Assembly (NCBI RefSeq): GCF_026625145.1
Contig: NZ_CP113088.1
Location: forward strand, 2,831,501 to 2,895,500
Direction of reading: 5' to 3'
Origin: Lacinutrix neustonica
Lineage (GTDB): Bacteria; Bacteroidota; Bacteroidia; Flavobacteriales; Flavobacteriaceae
DNA: 64,000 nucleotides
Shown here piece after piece: positions 51,795 to 62,397 of this stretch. Each line of letters opens with the position of its first letter. Position 1 is the first letter of the stretch. The translations under genes and the position numbers were made by a program. The notes beneath the pieces are model-generated. The model saw only the letters and a program-made list of their open reading frames with translations. It did not search any database and was not told the origin of the DNA.

Positions 51795-52244
51795 TTAAAA
51801 AGTGTGATTTTTATCCCGAAGCTCGGGAGTGAATAAATTGCTATCGTTAGTTATACGTAAATAGGTTGCATTTTGTTACATAAAAAAGATATTAATTAAA
51901 AAAAAACATAAAAGATACCACTCTTTTTTGAGTTAAACATCATGTTTATAGTATTTTACGTTTTTATTATTGATAAAGAAAGAGATAGAATTATCTTGTG
52001 TTTTTAGCTTTACAAGACACTAAAACTCATTATTATGAATACCCAAAACGGTGGGATGTATTAAAAATGAGATGTATTTGGATAATTTATTTGCTTTGTC
52101 GTCACCTGTTGCCTCATATTAGTTTAAAAAACACCGCAAAGTGATTTTTTAATGATTTGATCATAAGCTTATTATATGTTAAAATTCGTGGATTAGAATA
52201 AGAAACATCTTCAAAGGTAATTTAAAGATGCTTCCTGTTAATAC
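51795..52244. other. Intergenic region upstream of rpoD
   Basis: About 450 AT-rich bases between rpoD and the end of proA, both minus strand. Apart from a possible terminator (52206-52230) I see no gene or RNA. Confidence 0.5.
52206..52230 (-). terminator. Possible terminator of the proline operon
   Basis: On the minus strand CATCTT and AAGATG form a stem with inner AAA/TTT pairing, followed by TTTCTTATT, 15 bases past the proA stop. Confidence 0.5.
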
Positions 52245-53443
52245 TTAATCTCTAATATGGCCATCACCAAACACATAGTATTTGTTTGTTACCAGTTGTT
52301 TAAGACCTAATGGGCCTCTATGGTGTAGCTTATCGGTACTAATGGCTAATTCTGCACCCACTCCCATTTGGCCACCATCTGTAAATCGTGTAGAGGCGTT
52401 GTGGTACACTGCCGCATTATCTACCTGTTCCATAAACAACGTTGCTTTACTTTTATCTTCGGTCATGATTGTTGAAGAATGTCCTCCGGAGTAGGTGTTA
52501 ATCATATCGATAGCTTGCGTGATGTCGCCCACCTCCCCAAGTAAGATCTTCATAGCCAAAAACTCTTCATGCCAAACATCTTCATTGGTTACCTTTGTTT
52601 TTGTTGGTAACACGTTAGACAAAGATTGATCGACTACAATATCGACCTCTAATTTTTCTAAGAGGGTTTGTAGCTCCTTTATTTTATCTTCATATTCGGG
52701 GATGTTTTTATCTACTAATACTTTGTCTAGTGCATTACATCCTGAAATTTTATCTGTTTTTGCATTTACGATGACTTTTACTGTTTTCTTCCAGTCGGCA
52801 TCTTCAGCGACATATAAAAAATTGTTACCACGACCGCTAATTAAGACAGCACAAGATGCATTGTCTTTCACGAATTTTATAAGGCGTTCTCCACCTCGGG
52901 GCACAATTAAATCTAACTTTTCAGTTGGGTTTTTTAGGAATTCCTGGGTTTCTTCTCTTTTTAAATGTAATAACTTAATCCAATCTCTAGACAGCCCGTT
53001 TTCCAAAAGCGCCTCATGCCAGCATTTTTCTAATATCAAGTTAGAGTTTATGGCTTCTTTTCCACCTTTTAATAATATCTTGTTATTGGCTTTAAACGCA
53101 ACTACGGCTGCTTCAATTGTAACATCAGGCCGGGATTCATATATAATCATAATGGTACCAAATGGCGCTGTCTTATTGATAATGTTTAGGCCGCTATCTA
53201 AGGTAATGTTTGAGATTTCTTTTCCAACAGGATCGTCTTGTGCTCGTACTTCATTGATAGCTTGTATCATGCCATCTACTTTAGCCTCATTGACAACTAA
53301 TCTATCGTATAGGGCTTGATCTTCTTTGTCAAAAGCCTCTAAATCTAATTGGTTCTCTTTAATAATAGTGTCTCGTTCTCTATCCGAATTTTCATCATGG
53401 TACTCAATACCTTATTCTTTATCTCTGAACTTAAAAGTTTCAT
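52245..53443 (-). CDS. proA: Glutamate-5-semialdehyde dehydrogenase (gamma-glutamyl phosphate reductase)
   Basis: The second step of proline synthesis: NADPH reduction of gamma-glutamyl phosphate. NAD(P)-binding aldehyde-dehydrogenase fold, with IIYESRPDVTIEAA, LIVPRGGERLIKFV and SGCNALDKVLVD around the catalytic Cys. The start is taken as the ATG at 53443 (MKLLSSEIKNKVLSTMMK). The frame breaks at 53384-53387 (one base lost from CCGGAATT); repair gives MMKIPDRERDTIIKENQ and 399 aa. It is the last gene of the operon, 12 bases after proB. Confidence 0.93.
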
Positions 53444-53455
53444 GTTTTTGTATTT

Positions 53456-54226
53456 TTAATTAATAAATTTCGTTCCTATGGGTTTGTTGTCGATGATATC
53501 TACTATAACATTTTTGCGTTTCCCATTGGCGATATAAGTAGGAATGTTTTTTTTCGCGGTGCCTTTTGCTATTTTTAATTTTGAAGCCATTCCGCCACGG
53601 CCTTCTCCTTCTTGCTTTTCAGAGGCCTGAACGTATTTTTCTACGTTTTGATCACCTTTAACCGTGTTTAATTTTACTGAGTCTTCGTCGTCCGGATGTC
53701 CTGTATATAAACCATCCGTATCTGATAAAATAATTAATCTATCTGCGTCTAATAACTCAGCAACTAAACTGGCCAGCTCGTCGTTATCTGAGAACATAGA
53801 CATGGTTAATGAGACGGCATCATCTTCATTAGCAATAGGTATAACGCCTTCAGATAATAAGCCTTCATAACAATTAATCATGTTTTCACGATGCTTTCCA
53901 ATATCAAAATCTCTTTTGGTCGCCAAAACCTGTGCACAGCGCATTCCGTAATCATGAAATAAGCTGTAATAATGCCTCATCATTCTAGGTTGACCCACTG
54001 CAGAATACACTTGCCTTCTTATCGATTTATCAGTGATATTGGTGTTTCCTAAAACTTCTTTTCCAGCGATAGCAGAGCCTGAGGACACCGTAATTACCAT
54101 AATGTCACGCTCGTACAATTCTGCAATTTGTCTTACTAACTCTCTTAGTACAGGGCCCAATATTCGATTGTCTCTATTTGTTAATACATTGGTACCAACT
54201 TTTACTACAATTCTCTTAATATCCAT
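53456..54226 (-). CDS. proB: Glutamate 5-kinase (no PUA domain)
   Basis: Phosphorylates glutamate in the first step of proline synthesis. The amino-acid-kinase domain begins RIVVKVGTNVLT and contains VSSGSAIAGKEVLG, IANEDDAVS and ILSDTDGLYTGHP. The 256-aa length shows that only the kinase domain is present; the C-terminal PUA domain of the E. coli enzyme is absent, as in other short forms. It sits between proC (2-base gap) and proA, so all three are translated together. Feedback inhibition by proline is likely but cannot be judged from sequence. Confidence 0.95.
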   Translation of the reverse strand: MDIKRIVVKVGTNVLTNRDNRILGPVLRELVRQIAELYERDIMVITVSSGSAIAGKEVLGNTNITDKSIRRQVYSAVGQPRMMRHYYSLFHDYGMRCAQVLATKRDFDIGKHRENMINCYEGLLSEGVIPIANEDDAVSLTMSMFSDNDELASLVAELLDADRLIILSDTDGLYTGHPDDEDSVKLNTVKGDQNVEKYVQASEKQEGEGRGGMASKLKIAKGTAKKNIPTYIANGKRKNVIVDIIDNKPIGTKFIN

Positions 54227-54228
54227 AT

Positions 54229-55032
54229 TTATTTTTTACCCAGTTCAATAGCTCTATCAAATGCCGCATAAGCCGCATCTTCAATAAGTTGTTTTACATT
54301 GTTGTCATCCATTGAATCGATGGCCGCTTGTGTGGTTCCGCCTTTTGACGCTACGCGTTCAATCCAGGTTTCCGGTGAAATATCAGATTGGTTGAACAAC
54401 TCTATGGCACCTTCAAATGTGCTACTGACCAAAACTTTGGAGTCGTTGTCTGAAAACCCCATTTTTTTTGCCGCCTCTAGCATCGACTGCATAAAGTAAA
54501 ACACATAGGCTGGTCCACTACCGGAAATGCCTGTTGAGGCATCAATGAAATTCTCATTCTCTACATGAATAGAGGTACCTGTAGTATCGAGAAGGTTACG
54601 AACCATGAGAAGTTCTATTTTAGACACATCTTTAGATTCTGTATATGACGTCACACCTTTACCTACTTTAGCAGGCAAATTAGGCATGGTTCGAATGACT
54701 TTTTTCTTGCCTAACTGTTCTTTAATAGTATCTATAGTGACGCCTGCCATTAACGACACAAAAATTTGTTGATCATTAGTCATCGGTTTCATAGTTTTGA
54801 ATAAGGCCTCGCAGTGATAAGGTTTAACAGCTATAAAAACAAGATCGGCTTTTGGTAGGCAATCTTCAAGATTATCAAAGACATTGAAATAGGACAACTT
54901 ACTTAGTTTTTTAATCTTTTTTGGATCGGTGTCATAAATTCTTAAATTATGCTTGCTTAGCAATGGCGATTGTGCCATGCCTTCAGCATACGTTAAACCC
55001 ATATTTCCTGCTCCAATTACTAATACTCTCAT
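54229..55032 (-). CDS. proC: Pyrroline-5-carboxylate reductase
   Basis: The final step of proline synthesis: NAD(P)H reduction of pyrroline-5-carboxylate. The Rossmann motif VIGAGNMGLTYAEGM is at residues 4-18, and ISGSGPAYVFYFMQ and ASKGGTTQAAID are the conserved C-terminal motifs of ProC. At 267 aa it is full length with no break. It is the first gene of the proC-proB-proA operon, preceded by an 800-base gap that may hold the promoter. Confidence 0.95.
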   Translation of the reverse strand: MRVLVIGAGNMGLTYAEGMAQSPLLSKHNLRIYDTDPKKIKKLSKLSYFNVFDNLEDCLPKADLVFIAVKPYHCEALFKTMKPMTNDQQIFVSLMAGVTIDTIKEQLGKKKVIRTMPNLPAKVGKGVTSYTESKDVSKIELLMVRNLLDTTGTSIHVENENFIDASTGISGSGPAYVFYFMQSMLEAAKKMGFSDNDSKVLVSSTFEGAIELFNQSDISPETWIERVASKGGTTQAAIDSMDDNNVKQLIEDAAYAAFDRAIELGKK

Positions 55033-55115
55033 TTAATTAAGGTGTTGATTTTAATATTATTATGTCCTATATAGTGCAAGTATTATGCAGAACTAGGCTG
55101 AATATTTGTTTTTTT

Positions 55116-55142
55116 GTTAAATCATCAATTTGATAATTTAAC
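55116..55142. promoter_or_regulatory. 27-base palindrome, candidate operator
   Basis: Arms GTTAAAT-C-ATCAA and TTGAT-A-ATTTAAC around a single T, with one mismatch. It lies about 85 bases upstream of proC, in the divergent region. Confidence 0.4.
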
Positions 55143-55790
55143 GTCACTTTGTTCGAGATTTATGAAAAAATGAACGGGCTTAACGGTGTATTCTTTAATT
55201 CTCCATGAGAATATGTCTCTCAGTTTAATGACAAATTGTCGGCATAAGAGACGCATTAAAATAAAAAAGGCGATGATCGTGTATGTTTAGTACATTAATT
55301 AAGATTAAAGTAAAGGTCCGGATAAAAAGGCATAGATGTTTTTAATCCAAGAAAAAATCACTGCTGAATTTCATTCTGTAAATCGAATTAATTTTAAAAT
55401 TTTATTATGAAAATTTAATGGAATACACTGTATTAAACCTAGATTTATAAGGTACGAAAATTAATCGTAGTAATTTACTTTTACAATCATTGAATAGTAT
55501 TTAGAAAGGATATTATATAACTTAACTAATATGTTCAAGAATTAAGAATCCGAAACGGTTTCGTATTTTACCTTTTTGTTTTATAACGCTCAAGTGGATT
55601 TTTTAAATCGAATTACAGCATCTATAAGCCGCCTTTAAACCATCTCTAATGGAGCGCTTTTCCTGGTTTTATTCAAAAGTGTTTTACAGAAATAATTTGG
55701 ATATTCTTAATTCGAGTCTCTATAACACTTCTGTTGTAACAACAAATAACAGATTAGCGCTTTATAAATTTTAAAGTAAAAGAATAATTA

Positions 55791-55798
55791 TATATTTG
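55791..55798 (+). promoter_or_regulatory. -7 element for lipoprotein gene
   Basis: TATATTTG matches TAnnTTTG and lies 41 bases before the start codon. No clear -33 box is visible. Confidence 0.55.
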
Positions 55799-55838
55799 CC
55801 CAACACAATAGGTGTAACTAATTTAACAACCCAATTTT

Positions 55839-56896
55839 ATGATGAAAAAACGTAATTTATTTTTAGCGATCGCGTCTGTAGCGATTTTATTTTCTACATC
55901 TTGTAGCAAGGACGACGATAACACAACTGCTCAAGTCGATACTGAAGCTTTGGCAAATTCGCAAAATGCCACTGAAGATGAAAATATACCTGCGACTACT
56001 TTAGAAGGAGGCATCAATATAGCAGGAGCTACTAAGGTAACTGGATTACCACCAGCTCCAAATAGCAATTTGGATTTTGATATGTCCGGCACAAAAAATG
56101 AAGCCTTTCAGAGGACAGGTTTTGATATTGTATTGTCTTCAAATAGTACTTTAGAGGGCGCTTATATAGTGTTTAAGGATTCAGAGGGTAACGCTACAGG
56201 AACTTATTTTGATGTGCCTGCTTCAGCATTTGGTACGTCTCGTAATAACTCCAGTAGGATGGCTACAAAGGCACCTATGGTTAATCGTAGAAGTAGATTA
56301 ATGCCTCCTAATAATGATATTGATGTAGATTTTGATTCTAGTATCCCGGCAGGTCAATTTTGCTACGCTATTTGTGTATATGACGCTTCGGAAATGTAAG
56401 TCAAATTCAAGAAGCTTGTGTAACTGTGGAAGCTTGGGGCGGAAATGCTGCTGTTGTTGGAGAATGGATAGGAACAGACAATTATTCGGGTAGTTCAACC
56501 GAAGTAACTTGTACTAATGGAGATGTGATTCCTGCAGAGTATAGCATTTATACTAAAGAAAGTTGGGTATTTGTATTGAAAGCAAATGGTACATATTATG
56601 AAGTTTATGATTCAGAATATAATGCCTTAGATTATGAGGCATCTGCAGCTAACTGTGAAGCAACATATGGTGAGACTATGTTTGAAAATGATAAATACGA
56701 TGGTAACTGGGCGTTCAATGAAGAAGATGGTACCCTAACCGTTATCGATTTCAAATATACAGACCTATTAGATCCTGCTAATAATGAAGTTTATGAAAGT
56801 GGCGACGTTTATTTTTCCGGAGTTGCTGTTGACGTTAGTGCTAATCAACTTATTTTAACTGAACAAGGTGAATCAACAACATTTACTAGAAGGTAA
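55839..56896 (+). CDS. Surface-type lipoprotein, unknown function
   Basis: A lipoprotein with the signal MKKRNLFLAIASVAILFSTSC and SKDDD right after the lipobox Cys. This acidic start resembles the lipoprotein export signal that sends Bacteroidota lipoproteins to the cell surface. The first part (about 50-185) is Thr/Ser/Asn-rich and beta-like, including GFDIVLSSNSTLEGAYIVF. The frame breaks at 56388-56391 (TTCGG for TTCCGG). Repair gives CVYDASGNVSQIQEACVTVEAWGG and a second domain resembling a lipocalin-like fold (VVGEWIGTDNY..., GTYYEVY, WAFNEEDGTLTV). The total is 352 aa. No specific family is assigned. Confidence 0.72.
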
Positions 56897-56920
56897 ATTA
56901 GTAACATAAGCATCATTAAA

Positions 56921-56959
56921 GCAAAGTATAATTTTAAATTATACTTTGCTTTTTTTTTG
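56921..56959 (+). terminator. Strong rho-independent terminator
   Basis: GCAAAGTATAATTT pairs with AAATTATACTTTGC, followed by nine T, 24 bases after the lipoprotein stop. Confidence 0.9.
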
Positions 56960-57161
56960 TCTAAATGTATGGTCTGTAGATTTCTATAGTAAGTACAGAT
57001 ACCAGCCATTTCCTCTTTATATAATAGAGTAATTATATTTAGCAGGATAGTTGTGAAATGTGCTATTGCTTGTCACTTAATTTATTTATGATAAACAACA
57101 TTTGGGATCACTGATGTGATTTCTTATTCAAGGCCGCGTCAAATATTCAGATTTTTAAATT

Positions 57162-57192
57162 AAAAAAGCCCATCAATTTTTGATGGGCTTTT
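57162..57192 (-). terminator. Terminator downstream of pnp
   Basis: The hairpin GCCCATCA / TGATGGGC with an ATTTT loop has six A before it in plus view, giving a T tract for minus-strand transcripts. Confidence 0.88.
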
Positions 57193-57215
57193 AATTATAT
57201 TAAGAACTAAAAGAA

Positions 57216-59468
57216 TTACTCTTCTTTTTTATCTTCTCTAGGTTTTCTATCGTCACGACGGTTATCACGTCCGCGACTATCTCTACCTTTGTTATCACGT
57301 CCACCACGATCGTTACTTTCTCTTGGTGGTCTCGCAACATAACCTTCTGGTTTTGGCATAATAGCTTTACGAGAGACTTTTTCTTTGCGTGTTCTTGGAT
57401 CTAGTCCAAAATATTTCACCTCAAAAACGTCACCCATGTTTACAACGTCACTAACGTTTTCTGTGCGTTCCCATGCTAATTCACTCACGTGCAATAACAC
57501 TTCGTTTCCTGGGGCATCTAAATATTCTACAACAGCTCCAAAGTCTAACATTTTGATAACTTTTACTTCGTAAACGTTACCAACTGTTGGCTTAAATAAA
57601 ATAGCATCGATTTTAGCCATAACCGCATCAATACCGGTTCTTCCTACGCCTAATATTTCAACAATACCTTCTTCGGTTACCGGATCTTCGTTAATAACAA
57701 TCGTCGTATCGGTTTCCTTTTGCATTTCCTGAATCACTTTTCCTCCAGGTCCAATTAAGGCTCCAATAAATTCGTTAGGAACACGTCTTGTTACCATAGT
57801 AGGTGCATGTTCTTTAACGTCTGCATTAGGAGTAGCAATCGTTTCGATCAATTTATCTAAAATATGTAAACGTCCATTACGTGCTTGTTTTAGAGCATTG
57901 ACTAAAATCTCATAGCTTAAACCTTTGACTTTAATGTCCATTTGGCAAGCCGTAATTCCGTCTGCAGTACCTGTTACTTTAAAATCCATATCTCCTAAAT
58001 GATCTTCATCACCTAAAATATCAGATAATACCGCATATTTCCCGAATCTGCATCAGAAATTAATCCCATAGCGATACCAGGAGACTGGTTTTTTCATTTG
58101 TACACCCGCATCCATAAGTGCCATGGTGCCGGAACATACGGTTGCCATAGAAGAGGAACCGTTAGATTCTAGAACTTCAGAAACCACACGTACCGTATAA
58201 GGACATTCATCAGGAATCATCCCTTTCAAAGCACGTTGCGCTAAGTTACCATGTCCAACTTCTCTACGAGAGGTACCACGAATAGGTCTTGCTTCTCCAG
58301 TACAGAAAGGAGGGAAGTTATAGTGTAAATAGAAACGCTCTTCACCTTCAAAAGACGGCATGTCTAATTGATTGGCATCTCTAGAGGTTCCTAAAGTTAC
58401 AGTGGCTAAAGCTTGTGTTTCTCCACGTGTGAAGATTGCAGAACCGTGTGTAGACGGTAAATAATCTACCTCACACCATATTGGTCTTATTTCATCGGTC
58501 TTTCGACCATCTAAACGTAAACCTTCATTTAAGGTTAAGTCACGAATCGCCGATTTTTCAGCTTTACGATAATATTTCGAAACTAAACCACCGAAATCTT
58601 CTAATTCTTCTTCAGAAAACGTGGCTTTAATACTTTCTTTTATTTCAGCGAACGCTGCAGTTCTTTCATGTTTAGCAGAACCTGCTTTGGCAATAGCATA
58701 CACTTTATCGTATGCCATATCATGAATTTTCTGTGCTAAATCGTCGTCTGATCTTTCTTCCGGGTATTCACGTACTTCCTTCTTCCCGAAGGCTTCAGCT
58801 AATCGTACCTGTGCAGCACACTGTACTTTAATAGCGTCATGCGCAAACTTAATGGCATCGGCCATTTCTTCTTCAGAAATCTCATCCATTTCACCCTCTA
58901 CCATCATGACTGAATCGGCAGACGCTCCAATCATCATATCCAAATCAGATTCTGCTAATTGAGCACGTGTTGGATTGATAACAAATTCTCCGTTTACACG
59001 ACCAACTCGAGCTTCAGAGATTGGGCATTCAAAAGGGAAATCTGATAGTTGAATAGCTGCTGAAGCGGCTAACCCTGCCATAGCATCCGGCATAACATCA
59101 TCATCATGAGACATTAACTGAATCATGACTTGCGTTTCAGAATGATAATCTTTTGGGAATAATGGACGCAATACACGATCCACTAAACGCATGGTTAACA
59201 CTTCGCCATCACTTGGTCTTGCTTCTCTTTTAAAGAAGCCCCCCGGATAACGACCTGCAGCTGCAAATTTTTCTCGATAATCTACCGTCAATGGTAAGAA
59301 ATCAAGGTCTTTTTGTTCGTAATTGGAAACAACTGTACATAATAACATACATTTTCCGGATTGTACAACAACAGAACCGTGTGCCTGTTTTGCTAATTTT
59401 CCGGTCTCGATAGAAATTTCTCTACCATCACCTAGGTCAATGACCTCTCTAAAAACTTTTGGAATCAT
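57216..59468 (-). CDS. pnp: Polynucleotide phosphorylase
   Basis: A phosphorolytic 3'-5' exoribonuclease of RNA decay. It has two RNase PH domains ([38 protein letters not shown]), a KH domain ([17 protein letters not shown]) and an S1 domain ([19 protein letters not shown]). A basic Arg/Gly/Asp tail of about 40 residues ([20 protein letters not shown]) probably binds RNA. Two CCGG-type breaks lie 35 bases apart: 58077-58081 (one extra base, CCAGG in plus view) and 58042-58045 (one lost). Repair gives [25 protein letters not shown], the conserved PNPase sequence, and 750 aa. It follows rpsO, the usual arrangement. Confidence 0.94.
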
Positions 59469-59596
59469 AAATAAGTTTTAATACTAATTAAACATTGGTA
59501 GTTGTGTTGTGTAGTAGTAGTTGTGACCAATGAAAAACTATAATTAGCTTCTTCAATTTTGGTGTTTATACTCTTCCAAAGCGAGTTGTTATATAC

Positions 59597-59621
59597 CAAA
59601 AAACCACGCTGTTAAGCGTGG
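59597..59621 (-). terminator. Terminator after rpsO
   Basis: On the minus strand CCACGC-TTAACA-GCGTGG is followed by six T. Some transcripts may read through to pnp. Confidence 0.85.
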
Positions 59622-59635
59622 TCTTTATATTGAGA

Positions 59636-59905
59636 TTATTTTCTTAATCCTAATTCTTTTACTATTGCACGATATCTTAAGACATCTTTCTTAGTTAAGT
59701 AATCTAGAAGGCTTCTTCTTTTACCTACTAACATCACTAATGAACGCTCTGTATTATAATCTTTACGATTGGTTTTTAAGTGTTCTGTTAAGTGCTTAAT
59801 TCTGTGTGTGAATAATGCAATTTGTCCTTCTGCAGAGCCCGTATCGTTTTTAGCTTTACCGTGTTTAGCAAAAAGTTCTGCTTTTTCTTCTTTTGTTAGA
59901 TACAT
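59636..59905 (-). CDS. rpsO: 30S ribosomal protein S15
   Basis: A primary 16S rRNA-binding protein of the small subunit platform. The start at 59905 (MYLTKEEKAELFAKHG) gives 89 aa, the normal length; an upstream in-frame ATG would add 11 residues that are not part of the family. DTGSAEGQIALFTHRIKHLTEHLKTN and RSLLMLVGKRRSLLDYL-like sequence identify S15. It is directly upstream of pnp, with a terminator between. In E. coli S15 represses its own translation, but nothing here shows this. Confidence 0.97.
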   Translation of the reverse strand: MYLTKEEKAELFAKHGKAKNDTGSAEGQIALFTHRIKHLTEHLKTNRKDYNTERSLVMLVGKRRSLLDYLTKKDVLRYRAIVKELGLRK

Positions 59906-59959
59906 TCTAATATTGTTGTAAATGATTGTTATGTACACGAAAGCCTATCTTTCGAACGG

Positions 59960-59967
59960 CAAAGATA
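59960..59967 (-). promoter_or_regulatory. -7 element for rpsO
   Basis: The minus strand reads TATCTTTG, matching TAnnTTTG, 54 bases before the rpsO start. Confidence 0.6.
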
Positions 59968-60108
59968 ATAAATATTAATTAGATTAATAAACGTTATTCT
60001 GAATCTTTTTAAGTCAAAAGATTGTGTATTAGTTGGCTTTCAATAACAGAATAATGTGTTAAATTTAAAGTTTTACTTCGTTGATTTACAGTTTTATACT
60101 AGAGCAAG

Positions 60109-61199
60109 ATGAATTTATCTACTGACGTACTTTTCGAAAATATATTTTCCCATGCGCATGGTGGTATTGCGATTGTTAATGCGGAAGGGCGTTGGATTAA
60201 GGTGAATCAAAGTATTATCGATTTATTTGGTTATTCAGAGAAAGAACTTTATCAATTATCTTTTCAAGACATCACACACCGAGACGATTTAGACCTTGAT
60301 TTAGGTCCTATGCATCAATTACTTGAAGGTAAGACAGAAAAATATCAAATTGAAAAATGTTATTTTCATAAAAAAGGCCATGTGATTGTAGCCTTGTTAT
60401 GAGTTTCTTTAGTGAGAGATGAATGGGGCAAACCTCTTTTTTTATTTCTCAAATTGTTGATATTTCTGAACAAACCAATACCAATTGGGAACTTAATATA
60501 TTAATGAAGATAGTGAGAACCCAAAATGATAAACTCAAGGATTTTGCTCATATTGCTACTCACGATATAAGAACACATGTGGGTAATTTAGGATCAATAA
60601 TGGAATTTTTAGAAGAAGAACTTAGTGTTTTAGAAAATAATGAAAATTTTGCAATGTTAAAAGTGTCATTAGAGAACCTTCAAGAGACCTTAGAACATCT
60701 CAATGAAATAAGAAAAGAAAGGTTAGAACAAATAGAAGCGTTAGAGGCATTATCAATTTTTGATTATGTATCCCATGCCATTTATAATGTGAATGCTTTA
60801 GCTAAAAGAAATGCATGTCAAATTTTAAATCATACGAATAGTACGCTTGAGGTTCTTGCTGTACCAGCTTATTTAGATAGTATTATATTAAATTTTCTTA
60901 CAAATGCTATTAAATATAAATCTCCTCGTCGCGATTGTATAATCGAAATTAGTACGGTATTACACGGTGAGTTTGTAGTATTAAAAATACAAGACAATGG
61001 TTTGGGGATGGATTTAAAAAATAACAAACACAAGCTATTTACGGTAAATGGTACGTTTCATGAACATAAGGATTCAAGAGGGGTGGGTTTATTCATTACA
61101 AAAAATCACATTGAAAGTATTGGAGGTAAAATTGAAGTGAACAGTACGGTTGATCAAGGGACTTGCTTTGCCATTTATCTACAAAAGGCACAGACATGA
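60109..61199 (+). CDS. PAS-domain sensor histidine kinase (interrupted)
   Basis: A cytosolic two-component sensor with no membrane segment. The N-terminal PAS domain (about 8-125: HAHGGIAIVNAEGRWIKVNQS, DITHRDDLDLDL) is followed by a HisKA domain with the phosphoacceptor His in HIATHDIRTHVGNL. The ATPase domain has the N box (FLTNAIKYKSP), G1 (DNGLGMDLK) and G2 (GVGLFITK). The PAS region has a TGA stop at 60400-60402 and one lost T in a run at 60437-60443. Repair gives ALLSVSLVRDEWGKPLFFISQIVDI and 363 aa. Neither defect is at CCGG, so a real pseudogene is possible here. No response regulator is adjacent. Confidence 0.82.
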
Positions 61200-61260
61200 A
61201 ATATAACTTTAGAATAATACTGAGTACATCTTTTTTCGTTTAAAACGAAGGTCCATAATG

Positions 61261-61291
<31 letters not shown>

Positions 61292-61497
61292 TTACTAAAC
61301 CCATAGGGTTTATAAGATTAGTCTCTTTGTAAAAGCGTCTAGTAGGTCGTTTGGCTATTAACCAAGATTATAAATTCAACTTCTTTTATAAAATAACATT
61401 ACCGCTGGTCATTGTATTTAAGTTTTTGACACCTATTTTTAAACCTTTTTTTGTTTGTAGCGTCTTAAAACTATATTAACATATAAATGTAATTATT

Positions 61498-62349
61498 ATG
61501 AACCATTTGAAATTTACAAAGAAGGCCATTGCCACGTTTTCTATCATCGCATTAATTTTCACCTCATGTAGTAAAGATGAGACTGTGGAGACAGATGTGA
61601 CACAAAAAGAGACTAGTGAGCTTAAATTATCGGCAGAAATCGATACGGCATCTGATGCGATAGATGATGTTATGATTGAAGTCTATGAAAATCAAGAAGG
61701 AGATGAAACAGGTAAAATGCCTAATGTTAATCGTCCTAACTTTTTACCAGATTGCGTAACTATCACCGCAGTGATAGAGCAAGGGTTTAGAGAAATTACT
61801 GTTGATTTTGGAGCTGAAGGCTGTCTTATTAATGGGAATAATCTTAAAGGAAAAGTTATAATGAGTTATGATCGAGAGGCCTCAGATCGAGAAGTTTTAA
61901 TAACCTATACCTTGGAAGATTTTTATATTAATGCGAAACATATTTTAGGATCTAAAACTATTTTAAAGCAACTTGAAAATGAAAATGGAAACCCACAATT
62001 TGCGCATACTTTAGATTTAACAGTGATCTGGCCAAGCGGTGCACAAGCATCAAGACAAGGACTAAAAGTAAGAGAGTGGGTGGAAGGTTTTGGTAGCGGC
62101 GTTTTTAGTGATAACGTTTTTAAGATTACGGGAAATTGGACCTCTACATTTGTCAATGGAAATTCACATAGTTATGAGGTCGTTATACCGTTGCGTCGTC
62201 AAATGAGTTGTTACTATGTTGTTAGTGGCTCTATAGCTGTCAGTCGCAACAACTTCTCTGGTGTTTTTGATTATGGAACTGGAGATTGTGATAATAGCGC
62301 AACGTTTACTTTTAACAGTGGTGATGTAATTGATATTGTGCTCAATTAA
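61498..62349 (+). CDS. Lipoprotein with SKDE start, unknown function
   Basis: A 283-aa lipoprotein. The signal MNHLKFTKKAIATFSIIALIFTSC ends in a lipobox, with SKDE following, which suggests export to the cell surface as in other Bacteroidota. The body begins with an acidic stretch (ETSELKLSAEIDTASDAIDD) and continues as beta-rich repeats (GFREITVDFGAEGCLINGNN, GDCDNSATFTFNSGDVIDIVLN). Four Cys residues in the mature part may form disulfides. No family is recognised. A bidirectional terminator follows. Confidence 0.75.
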   Translation: MNHLKFTKKAIATFSIIALIFTSCSKDETVETDVTQKETSELKLSAEIDTASDAIDDVMIEVYENQEGDETGKMPNVNRPNFLPDCVTITAVIEQGFREITVDFGAEGCLINGNNLKGKVIMSYDREASDREVLITYTLEDFYINAKHILGSKTILKQLENENGNPQFAHTLDLTVIWPSGAQASRQGLKVREWVEGFGSGVFSDNVFKITGNWTSTFVNGNSHSYEVVIPLRRQMSCYYVVSGSIAVSRNNFSGVFDYGTGDCDNSATFTFNSGDVIDIVLN

Positions 62350-62372
62350 GCCCCGATTTAATAATAAAAAAA

Positions 62373-62397
62373 GCGACCGATTTCGGTCGCTTTTTTT
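62373..62397. terminator. Bidirectional terminator between lipoprotein gene and accD
   Basis: The stem GCGACCGA / TCGGTCGC has a TT loop, with A7 before it and T7 after it. It serves both convergent genes; its T tract overlaps the accD stop codon. Confidence 0.92.

Larger units (their letters stand above)
55033..55838. other. 806-base intergenic region between proC and a lipoprotein gene
   Basis: No gene or known RNA is seen. It holds a near-perfect 27-base palindrome at 55116-55142 (13-base arms, one mismatch) and TATATTTG at 55791-55798, a -7 element 41 bases before the lipoprotein start. The transcripts diverge from this region. Confidence 0.55.
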
